Source of the DNA: Hydrogenothermaceae bacterium
GTDB lineage: Bacteria; Aquificota; Aquificia; Aquificales; Hydrogenothermaceae
Direction of reading: 5' to 3'
Length of the DNA: 14,397 nucleotides
Assembly (NCBI GenBank): GCA_015490675.1
Contig: WFXI01000287.1
Location: 1-14,397 of the forward strand
Position numbers and translations under genes: made by a program. Every line of letters starts with the position of its first letter. The stretch's first letter is position 1. Below, piece by piece: positions 7,290 through 14,056 of this stretch. The notes beneath the pieces are model-generated. The model had not been told where the DNA came from and ran no database searches. It saw nothing but the letters and a program-made list of their open reading frames with translations.

Positions 7290-7669
7290 GAAACCTCATT
7301 TATTATATTTCTAATAATAGCATCAACTTCATTTGCTAAATCTTTTATATCTTCTGCATCAACTGCATTTACTATTTCGTTTGGTAAAACAGAAGTTAAT
7401 AAGGTTTTATTATCATCTATTTTCTCTATTGCAATTCTACAAGGCATAAAACTTGCTACTATAGAATTTTTTTCTAAAACCTGAGATGCAAATTTTGGTT
7501 GACAAATCTCAAATGTAGCTATTTTTTTAGAAATAGGGAAACCTTTTTCTTCTAAAATTTTGTCAAATTCATAGACTTTCATAACACCGAATTTATTATT
7601 TTTGCAAGCTTCTTCTATTTTTGAAAAAACTTCTTCAAAAGGTTTATTAATTTCCTGTTTGTATATCAT
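7280..7669 (-). CDS. DUF302 family protein
   Basis: A 129-residue soluble protein of the DUF302 family, whose biochemical role is not established. It shows the family pattern: an N-terminal strand-helix (EINKPFEEVFSKIEEAC), a middle FEICQPKFASQVL segment with Cys56, and MPCRIAI with the Pro76-Cys77 pair, the most recognisable DUF302 mark. There is no signal peptide or membrane segment. The start is placed at the ATG 7669-7667 because AAGGAGG (7684-7678) lies 8 bases upstream. A GTG at 7678 would overlap the ribosome site itself and is less likely. The first 23 bases lie inside the preceding glycosyltransferase gene, so translation is probably coupled. The two cysteines might bind metal or be redox active, but nothing here proves it. 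Confidence 0.85.
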   Translation of the reverse strand: MIYKQEINKPFEEVFSKIEEACKNNKFGVMKVYEFDKILEEKGFPISKKIATFEICQPKFASQVLEKNSIVASFMPCRIAIEKIDDNKTLLTSVLPNEIVNAVDAEDIKDLANEVDAIIRNIINEVSGE

Positions 7670-8894
7670 TTTGCTCACCTCCTTGCCCGTTATTATTTGC
7701 TGAAGCTTGTTGTATTATGCTATCTAAAATGTTTCCTATAATTTCTCCTCTTTGATAAAGGGTATGTGTTTTAAATACTTTATCCTTTCCTTGTTTTGCT
7801 ATTTCTTCTCTTTCTGTTTCGTTTTCTTCTAGATAATATACAATTTTCCCTTCTATATCTATACTGTCAAGTGGATTATAAGTTACGATTTCTTGCCCAT
7901 CTGCAAAGAAAGATTTAGAAGCAAGTTTCTCTTCTATCATTGTAAATGTTCCTGTTGCTACACTATAAAAGGCTGTTAACCCTAGTCCTGAAGATAAGAA
8001 AGGTGGTTGGCTAAGTAATGATATTTTTGATTTAGAAATAAACTGCATAGTATCTTCTAATGTTAATATATCTTCGTAAACAACTACATTGTCTTTTACT
8101 TCCCCTTGAACCTGTCCTAATACATTGATTGTAATTTCATCAATTGATTCAATTATATGCCACCTTCTTAAGCTCATTGCATATCCACCAATTTCTGCAA
8201 GTAAAGCTGTAAATTCTTGGTCCTTTTCCTGCTGAAATTTTAAAAGTGCTTCTTGAAATTCCTGTGCATATTGAGAAGCTAAAAATCCCGAGGCAAATCT
8301 TATTGGCATCTCAGGGTTTCTAAACAGTAATCTTCCAAGTTCAACAGCGTAAGAATAAAGTGCCTCATCTAATCTTTCTTTCCATGCATTTTCAAATAAA
8401 ACAGGGTCAACTACTGGGCCTACAAATGCAATATCAAACTCTTTCTCTGATGCAGGGAAAGGTTTTGCTGGATTTATTCCAGGAGCAACAAATGCTACAT
8501 TTTTACCAAGTCCTGAAAGCCATTGACCATGCTCAACATCTATTGTCAAAAACAAAAATTGATTAGATGGAAATATAGGTTTTAACTTTGAATAATGAAG
8601 CATTGGGTCTTCTAAAAACCATGTTACATGGATATTTCCGACAACATCTGCTAAAGGCTTCTTTTCTCCTTCTGGGCTTTCTGCAAAAATAACTCCATCT
8701 AAGTTAATATCAAAAGTGAATAAAGGCTTAAATTCGTTTAAATCTTCAACTATGTTTTGAATATTGTCAGGTGTTGGCTCATAGACTTTTGTTTCAAAAT
8801 TTCTAGCAGATAGAGATTTTTCAAGTCCTTCTATAATATGTTCATTAAAACCTTTTGGGTCTGGGGTTTTCAAAAAGGCAATTCTTGGTTTCAT
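7647..8894 (-). CDS. CgeB-like GT-B glycosyltransferase family protein
   Basis: A 415-residue cytoplasmic protein resembling CgeB/spore-maturation-type glycosyltransferases. The N-terminal half has a Rossmann-like start (RIAFLKTPDPKG), the VTWFLEDPM motif (residues 90-98), VAFVAPGINP and FDIAFVGPVVDP (153-164), as in DUF3880/CgeB N-domains. The C-terminal half has SKISLLSQPPF (289-299), GLTAFYSVATGTFTMIEE (305-322), DGQEIVTYN (332-340) and a closing helix ending in THTLYQRGEIIGNIL, typical of the Glyco_trans_1_2 domain. CgeB relatives glycosylate proteins or surface structures; the acceptor here is unknown and flagellin is only a guess. A polar tail (residues 396-415) rich in Asn, Gln and Gly follows the fold. 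The ATG at 8894 has a GGAGG site 4 bases upstream. It heads a leftward pair with DUF302. Confidence 0.8.
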   Translation of the reverse strand: MKPRIAFLKTPDPKGFNEHIIEGLEKSLSARNFETKVYEPTPDNIQNIVEDLNEFKPLFTFDINLDGVIFAESPEGEKKPLADVVGNIHVTWFLEDPMLHYSKLKPIFPSNQFLFLTIDVEHGQWLSGLGKNVAFVAPGINPAKPFPASEKEFDIAFVGPVVDPVLFENAWKERLDEALYSYAVELGRLLFRNPEMPIRFASGFLASQYAQEFQEALLKFQQEKDQEFTALLAEIGGYAMSLRRWHIIESIDEITINVLGQVQGEVKDNVVVYEDILTLEDTMQFISKSKISLLSQPPFLSSGLGLTAFYSVATGTFTMIEEKLASKSFFADGQEIVTYNPLDSIDIEGKIVYYLEENETEREEIAKQGKDKVFKTHTLYQRGEIIGNILDSIIQQASANNNGQGGEQNDIQTGN

Positions 8895-8930
8895 TTTTCC
8901 TCCAGATATTTTGTGTTAATATTCTATTAA

Positions 8931-8939
8931 ATCATATCA
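8931..8939 (-). promoter_or_regulatory. Putative extended -10 promoter for the CgeB-like/DUF302 pair
   Basis: On the minus strand the bases read TGATATGAT, an extended -10 element (TG, one base, then TATGAT with 5 of 6 consensus bases). This would start transcription about 30 bases before the ATG at 8894. No clear -35 is visible, which is acceptable for an extended -10 promoter. The divergent rightward operon must also start within this 60-base gap, but I see no convincing promoter for it. Confidence 0.4.
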
Positions 8940-8954
8940 CTAAATTTTTTAACA

Positions 8955-10385
8955 ATGGATACTAATCAAAAAAGCATAATTATCTTTGGAGCGGGGTATT
9001 TTGGAAAAGAGTTAATAAAGGCTCTTTATAAAAATTGGCATTTGATAGTTATAGATATAAAAGAGGAAAAATTAAAATCTTTAAAATCAAATTTTCCAGA
9101 GATAGAAGTAATATTAGGAGATGCAAGTAGTATTTTAACCTGGAAAAAAATAAATTTAGAAAATATTCATCACATAATTTCTACAATAAAAGACGCAGAT
9201 GTTTCAATAGAAGCATGTAGAATTTTAAATGAAGTTTTTGAACTTGACACACCTATTACTGTGTTTTTATACGATGAAGAAAAAGAAGAAAAATTAAAAA
9301 ATTGTAAAAACATAAATTTAATAAAGCCTGCAAATTTAATAGTTAATACTGTTTTATCTCTTTTAGAAAAAAATGTAAAGTATGCAACAAATATTGGTCT
9401 TGGGAATAAAGAAATTGTAGAAGTAAATATTTTATCCCGTTCTCATATAGTAGATAGGCCTCTTAGATATTTAAATCCATCTAGATGGAAAGTAGGAGCT
9501 ATTTATAGAAATGATGCCTTAGTTCTTCCTTCAGGGAAAGAAAGAATAAAAGTAGGAGATAAAGTTGTTTTAATAGGAGAACCAAAAGTTTTAGATAACT
9601 TAGTAAATATTTTGCTAAAAGGTACTCCACAGTTTCCACTTCAATTTGGAAATCATATAGTAGTTCCTTACTCAAAAAAGTTCAAAGAACTATTAAAAGA
9701 GCTGGCAATGTTCATTGATAAAATCAAAATAGAAAAGATTTTTATATTTCCTTATAAGTCTTTCTCTATTTCAAATAAAGATGAAGAATTTCTAAAGGAG
9801 CTTTTTAAAGATAAATTTGAGATAAAAAACAATGTAAATAGCTTAAAATCTTTATTTAAATACCAAAATAATATTGCTTTTGTTTCAATTCCATATAAAT
9901 CTCTTTCCTTTTTTGAAAAATTAAGTGTGAAAGGTATTTTTGAAAATGCAAACAAATCATTTTTAATTTTGAATAATAAATATCCTTATGAAAAAGTTGT
10001 AGCTATTTTAAATAGTGAGGACCCTGCATATACACTGGAAGTTGCAGTAGAAATATCTAGAATGCTAGAAGTTGAAATACAAACTGTATACACAACCTTA
10101 CCTAAAGAACTTCGTGGAGAAAAAGAAAATGAAGAACTAGAGATGGTAAATAGTATAGTTTCAGATTTTGAAAGTATTTATAAAACTTCTATGAATTTTA
10201 AACTTTTTGAGGGAAATCCTGTAAAAGAAACTTTAAACTTTTTGAAAAATATAGAAAATCCACTTTTAGTAATGTCTTATAAAAGGCAAAAAATTTCATT
10301 TTTTAATCCACATACTCAATATTTAATAATGAAAAAAAGTAATAAATCTTCTTTCTTAATACCTATAGAGGATATTAATGAGTAA
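8955..10385 (+). CDS. RCK (TrkA-N/TrkA-C) protein with two C-terminal USP-like domains
   Basis: A 476-residue cytoplasmic protein. Residues 7-140 form a TrkA-N Rossmann domain with the nucleotide motif GAGYFG (12-17) and acidic Asp34 at the end of strand 2, as in NAD(H)-binding RCK domains that gate potassium channels and antiporters. Residues 147-221 are a clear TrkA-C ligand-binding domain (VDRPLRYLNP, GKERIKVGDKVVLIG). Residues 233-340 and 345-471 each look like a USP-type alpha/beta domain: the first opens with HIVVPYS and closes with SFLILN; the second opens with KVVAILNSEDPAYTLEVAVEIS and closes with SSFLIPIE. The typical USP ATP-binding glycine pattern is not obvious. It overlaps the antiporter gene by 8 bases, which argues that it is that transporter's regulatory subunit. 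No ribosome site precedes the ATG, and no other start is available after the in-frame stop at 8928. Confidence 0.85.
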   Translation: MDTNQKSIIIFGAGYFGKELIKALYKNWHLIVIDIKEEKLKSLKSNFPEIEVILGDASSILTWKKINLENIHHIISTIKDADVSIEACRILNEVFELDTPITVFLYDEEKEEKLKNCKNINLIKPANLIVNTVLSLLEKNVKYATNIGLGNKEIVEVNILSRSHIVDRPLRYLNPSRWKVGAIYRNDALVLPSGKERIKVGDKVVLIGEPKVLDNLVNILLKGTPQFPLQFGNHIVVPYSKKFKELLKELAMFIDKIKIEKIFIFPYKSFSISNKDEEFLKELFKDKFEIKNNVNSLKSLFKYQNNIAFVSIPYKSLSFFEKLSVKGIFENANKSFLILNNKYPYEKVVAILNSEDPAYTLEVAVEISRMLEVEIQTVYTTLPKELRGEKENEELEMVNSIVSDFESIYKTSMNFKLFEGNPVKETLNFLKNIENPLLVMSYKRQKISFFNPHTQYLIMKKSNKSSFLIPIEDINE

Positions 10386-11562
10386 TATAGAAGCTATCCT
10401 ATTGATGCTTGCTTCTATAGGTGCTTTTTTGATGCCATTTTTAAGTAGAAAATTAAATTTACCTTCTCCTGTTGCTGAGATTTTGTTTGGGTTGGTTCTT
10501 GGTATTTTCTTTAAAGAAAGTGCTAAAGAAGTTGAAATTTTAAATTTTTTAGGGGAACTTGGATTTATTATTTTGATGTATCTTGCAGGCTTAGAGATAA
10601 ATTTTGAAGCTATAAAAAAAACTCCATTTAGAAGAAAATTTGTTTACTTCTTAGTTATAGTTTTAATTTTTGTTTTTTCTATATTAACTGTGTTTTATTT
10701 CAATCTTGATAAAGTTTTTATACTTGTTTTACTAGCAACAGCAATAGGTCTTTTATATCCTGTTTTAAAAGACAGTGATTTACTTTCAAAACCTTTTGGG
10801 CAGTCTTTGTTAATAATTGGAAGTATTGGTGAAGTTATTAGTTTATTTTCAATAACGGTGTTTTTCGTTATTTATAAAGATGGAATTTCTTTAAAAGCTT
10901 TAGAACATTTACTTGCTGTGTTTTTGTTTTTTGCTATGGTTTATCTGGCTTTAAGTCTTTTTAGACTTTATATCTGGTGGAATCCTGAAAAGGTTAATAC
11001 TTTTTTAAAAACAAATGATATTACTGAAACTTCTGTAAGGGCTAATTTTATGAATATGTTTGTATTTGTTGCTATTGCAAACTTACTTGGACTGGAAAAT
11101 ATTATTGGTGCTTTCTTTGGCGGGATGATATTTGCAATGGTTTTTAAGGAAAGACACGAGATAACAGAAAAATTGGCATCTTTAGGATATGGATTTTTAA
11201 TTCCAGTATTTTTTATAAGTGTCGGGTTAAAGTTTGATATTTTAGAATTTTTAGATATAGAAGTTTTAGTATTAGCAATAAAACTCTCTTTACTAATTTT
11301 ACTTGTCAGATTTTTATCTTCTTTTGTATTAATGTTTGCGAAATTCTCTTTCGAAGAAACTTTTGCAACTTCTTTTGCATTATCTGTTCCTCTTACTTTG
11401 CTGGTTGCTATTGCAACCTTGGGACTTGACACAGGTGCTTTTACGGAAAAAACTGCATCATCTATAATTTTAACTGCAATAATAACAGGACTATTTTACC
11501 CTTGGATATTTAAAAATATTGTTAAAAGATTTAATCTAAAGGAAGAAGAAAATGCTTCATAA
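10378..11562 (+). CDS. CPA2-type cation/proton antiporter (Na+/H+ exchanger family)
   Basis: A 394-residue membrane protein with about 12 hydrophobic segments and the monovalent cation:proton antiporter-2 pattern: LNLPSPVAEILFGLVLG in the first segments, FLGELGFIILMYLAGLEINF, then TAIGLLYPVLKDSDLLSKPFGQSLL and GLENIIGAFFGGMIFA. The protein ends after the transmembrane domain; unlike KefB/KefC it has no fused C-terminal RCK domain, and that role is probably supplied by the overlapping upstream gene. At the position where family members usually have Asp in the segment after the conserved G-x-x-ll stretch, this protein has Glu152 (GSIGEVIS). Sodium or potassium could be the ion; the sequence does not decide. 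GAGG lies 6 bases before the ATG at 10378. It overlaps the next gene by 11 bases. Confidence 0.87.
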   Translation: MSNIEAILLMLASIGAFLMPFLSRKLNLPSPVAEILFGLVLGIFFKESAKEVEILNFLGELGFIILMYLAGLEINFEAIKKTPFRRKFVYFLVIVLIFVFSILTVFYFNLDKVFILVLLATAIGLLYPVLKDSDLLSKPFGQSLLIIGSIGEVISLFSITVFFVIYKDGISLKALEHLLAVFLFFAMVYLALSLFRLYIWWNPEKVNTFLKTNDITETSVRANFMNMFVFVAIANLLGLENIIGAFFGGMIFAMVFKERHEITEKLASLGYGFLIPVFFISVGLKFDILEFLDIEVLVLAIKLSLLILLVRFLSSFVLMFAKFSFEETFATSFALSVPLTLLVAIATLGLDTGAFTEKTASSIILTAIITGLFYPWIFKNIVKRFNLKEEENAS

Positions 11563-12172
11563 CTTATTTATAAATGAGGCTACTTTTGTTATTTTGGATT
11601 TAGAAACTACAGGATTTAATCCTGAGAATAACTCAGTTATAGAAATAGCAGGTTTAAAGTATCAAGGGGGTTTAGTTTTAGATAAGTTTCATTCTTTGAT
11701 AAAACCAGATGAAGGTTTCATTCCTGATAACATATCAAAACTAACTGGAATAACAAATGCTCTTGTAATAGACCAACCTAGAATAGATAAAGTATTTCCA
11801 GAATTTAAAAAATTTATAGAAGGGACAATTTTAGTGGCACATAATGCTAAGTTTGACTTTTCATTTTTAAATTATTTAAATAACAAATTCTTTGGAACTA
11901 ATCTAAAAAATCCTGTTATATGCACAGATAATTTAGCAAGAAGAATTTTTCCTGAAATTGAAAGTAAATCTTTATCAGGACTTGCCTATTATTTTAATAT
12001 TCCTTTAAAAAAAGAGCATAGAGCAATGACAGATGCAGAAATTACTCTGAAAGTTTTTGAAAAAATGCTAGATTATTTACAGGATTATAATGTTAATAAA
12101 GTGATAGATATAATTAAATTATCAGAAGGAAAAAAGATTAACCATAAAAATAAAAGGAGAAGGTATGTTTAA
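11552..12172 (+). CDS. DEDDh 3'-5' exonuclease (DnaQ/PolIII-epsilon-like)
   Basis: A 206-residue protein consisting of one exonuclease domain of the DnaQ superfamily, which removes nucleotides from 3' ends using two metal ions. All four acidic residues and the catalytic histidine are visible: Asp16 and Glu18 in ILDLETTG, Asp102 in VAHNAKFDFSFL, and His156 with Asp161 in HRAMTDAE, giving the DEDDh subtype. The tail is lysine/arginine-rich (HKNKRRRYV). It may be a proofreading subunit of a DNA polymerase or an independent DNA/RNA exonuclease; the domain alone cannot distinguish. An AAGGAAG ribosome site precedes the ATG at 11552, within the end of the antiporter gene. The stop overlaps proC by 8 bases. 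Confidence 0.88.
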   Translation: MLHNLFINEATFVILDLETTGFNPENNSVIEIAGLKYQGGLVLDKFHSLIKPDEGFIPDNISKLTGITNALVIDQPRIDKVFPEFKKFIEGTILVAHNAKFDFSFLNYLNNKFFGTNLKNPVICTDNLARRIFPEIESKSLSGLAYYFNIPLKKEHRAMTDAEITLKVFEKMLDYLQDYNVNKVIDIIKLSEGKKINHKNKRRRYV

Positions 12173-12962
12173 AATTGGAATTATTGGTATTGGAAATATG
12201 GGTGAGGCTATTTTAAAAGGAATTTTATCCAAAACAAATATAAATCCTGATGAAATTATCGTATCAGATACAAACAGTCAAAGATTGGAATACATAATAA
12301 ATAAGTATTCAGTTGCAGCAACAGATAATAATGTTAGACTCGCAAAATTATCAAATGTTGTAATTTTATCTGTTAAACCAAAAGATTTAGAAAGTGTTTT
12401 ATCACCTATTGGTGTATTCTTAAATCAAAAAATTTTAATTTCAGTTTTAGCAGGGATAAAAATATCGAAAATAAAGCAGTTTGCTGAAAATGCTAAAGTT
12501 GTTCGTATAATGCCTAACACTCCTGCAATGGTAGGGGAAAGTGCAACAGGTGTTTGTTTTGATGGAAATATTTCTGGTGAAGAAAAACAATGGATATTAA
12601 AACTGTTAAACTCATTTGGGAAAACTGTTGTTGTTGAAGAAAGTTTAATGGATGCTATTACTGGTCTTTCTGGAAGTGGACCTGCTTATGTTCTTGCTTT
12701 TATAGATAGTCTTGCACAGGCAGGGGTAAAGCAAGGTCTTTCATATAATCAAGCTTTAGAACTTGCTACCCAAACAGTTTTTGGAACAGCAAAAATGCTA
12801 ATGGAAACAAAAGAACATCCAGCCGTTTTAAGAGACAAAGTTACTTCACCTGCGGGAACTACAATTTATGGGCTTCACCAATTAGAAAAAGGCAAATTAA
12901 AAGATACAGTTATGAATGCTGTAGAATCTGCAACACAAAGAAGCAAGGAGCTATCAGAGTGA
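12165..12962 (+). CDS. proC: Pyrroline-5-carboxylate reductase
   Basis: ProC reduces pyrroline-5-carboxylate to proline with NAD(P)H, the final step of proline synthesis. The 265 residues match the family length. The N-terminus has the dinucleotide-binding GIIGIGNMGEAIL. The middle has SVLAGI and VVRIMPNTPAMVGESATG. The C-terminal dimerisation and substrate region has GLSGSGPAYVLAFIDSLAQAG, then RDKVTSPAGTTIYGLHQLE, the P5CR signature. All are intact. AAAAGGAGAAGG directly precedes the ATG at 12165 and the start overlaps the exonuclease gene by 8 bases. The stop overlaps the next start (GTGA). Being in one operon with a cation antiporter could relate to osmotic balance, since proline and potassium are both osmolytes; that link is inferred only from position. 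Confidence 0.97.
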   Translation: MFKIGIIGIGNMGEAILKGILSKTNINPDEIIVSDTNSQRLEYIINKYSVAATDNNVRLAKLSNVVILSVKPKDLESVLSPIGVFLNQKILISVLAGIKISKIKQFAENAKVVRIMPNTPAMVGESATGVCFDGNISGEEKQWILKLLNSFGKTVVVEESLMDAITGLSGSGPAYVLAFIDSLAQAGVKQGLSYNQALELATQTVFGTAKMLMETKEHPAVLRDKVTSPAGTTIYGLHQLEKGKLKDTVMNAVESATQRSKELSE

Positions 12963-14056
12963 TAAATATTACAAATGATATTTTAGAAAAAGCTATAAAA
13001 GAACTAGAAATTCTTGTTTCTATTCCTAGTTACGAAGACTGTACACAGATACAGGAGTATTTAATAAATAGACTAAACTACATACCCTTTGAAAAGCAAT
13101 ACATACCAAAAAAAATAAATGGCAAACAACAATACAACCTTGTTTATCTTCCAAAAAGTAAACCTATACTTATAAATACACACACAGATACAGTTCCTCC
13201 TATCGATATGAAAGAGCCGTTTAAATTGAAAAAAGAAAAAAATAAACTAATAGGTAGAGGAACTGCTGACACAAAAGGTTTAATAGCATCTTTAATTATT
13301 ACTTTAGATTTGTTTAGAGAACACTTTCCAGATAAAGAAATTCCTGTGTCTTTAGCATTTACTGTAGATGAAGAAAACCATACAGCATTAGGTTCTTTAG
13401 AGCTTTTGAAAATAGCAGATAATATAACACATGCAATAGTTTTAGAGCCAACATATGGAAATATTTGTACCAAACAAATGGGAACATATGAATTTGAAAT
13501 AAATGTAAATACACCATCCTGCCACGCTTCTGAATTTGAAAAGTTTGATAATCCTGCAAAAGAGGCTTTTAAGTTTATAAACAATATAGAGAATACATTA
13601 AATAGACCTGTAAATATTATAAATTTTCAAAGTGGTTGGGAATATTATGCAATTCCTAAGGATGCAAAAGTCTTAGCAGAAGTAAAAGTCTTTGAAGGTG
13701 AAGATATTTCTGTAATAGAAAATAACCTAAAAAATTTAGCAACTAATCATAAACACAATGTGGAAATAACTCCTGTAGATGTTGAGAATTTTCTAAACTT
13801 AGCTGATGAAAAAATAACAAACTTATTGTCTTTAGCTTATGAGAAAGCATTAAATAAAAAGCCAAATTACGGAATTATGCCGTCATGGACAGATGCATCA
13901 AACCTCTATAAGAAAAATATAAAAAGTGTAGTATTTGGTTTTTCATCTCTTCAAGATGCACATACAGAAAGAGAATATATTACAACTGAAGAGATAGAAA
14001 AAATGATAAAAATCCTTTATAGCTTTTTTTCCATTCTTATCCAGCCCCAACCTTGA
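12959..14056 (+). CDS. M20 family metallopeptidase/deacylase (ArgE/DapE-like)
   Basis: A 365-residue zinc-dependent amidohydrolase of the M20 family, which includes acetylornithine deacetylase, succinyl-diaminopimelate desuccinylase and carboxypeptidases. Metal and catalytic residues are in order: His75 and Asp77 in NTHTDTVP, bridging Asp104 in GRGTADTKG, the Glu138-Glu139 pair in VDEENH, Glu163 in VLEPTYG, and His335 in QDAHTERE. An insertion (about residues 170-285) corresponds to the dimerisation domain. The substrate cannot be fixed from sequence; co-transcription with proC makes an amino-acid derivative in glutamate/proline/arginine metabolism plausible. It starts at GTG 12959, overlapping the proC stop by 4 bases, with AAGGAG 8 bases upstream. 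It ends inside the convergent acetyltransferase gene. Confidence 0.9.
   Translation: MINITNDILEKAIKELEILVSIPSYEDCTQIQEYLINRLNYIPFEKQYIPKKINGKQQYNLVYLPKSKPILINTHTDTVPPIDMKEPFKLKKEKNKLIGRGTADTKGLIASLIITLDLFREHFPDKEIPVSLAFTVDEENHTALGSLELLKIADNITHAIVLEPTYGNICTKQMGTYEFEINVNTPSCHASEFEKFDNPAKEAFKFINNIENTLNRPVNIINFQSGWEYYAIPKDAKVLAEVKVFEGEDISVIENNLKNLATNHKHNVEITPVDVENFLNLADEKITNLLSLAYEKALNKKPNYGIMPSWTDASNLYKKNIKSVVFGFSSLQDAHTEREYITTEEIEKMIKILYSFFSILIQPQP

Noticed and set aside
7670..7678. GTG start for the DUF302 gene at 7678
   Set aside because: The GTG overlaps the AAGGAGG ribosome site itself; the ATG at 7669 is at ideal spacing from it.
10968..11432. 154-codon leftward open frame inside the antiporter gene
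   Set aside because: It lies wholly opposite a well-supported membrane protein gene and translates to a serine/lysine/asparagine-rich sequence with no recognisable motif and no ribosome site.
13144..13584. 146-codon leftward open frame inside the M20 gene
   Set aside because: It is opposite the conserved metal-binding region of the peptidase and shows no family motif; it is a shadow of the real gene.
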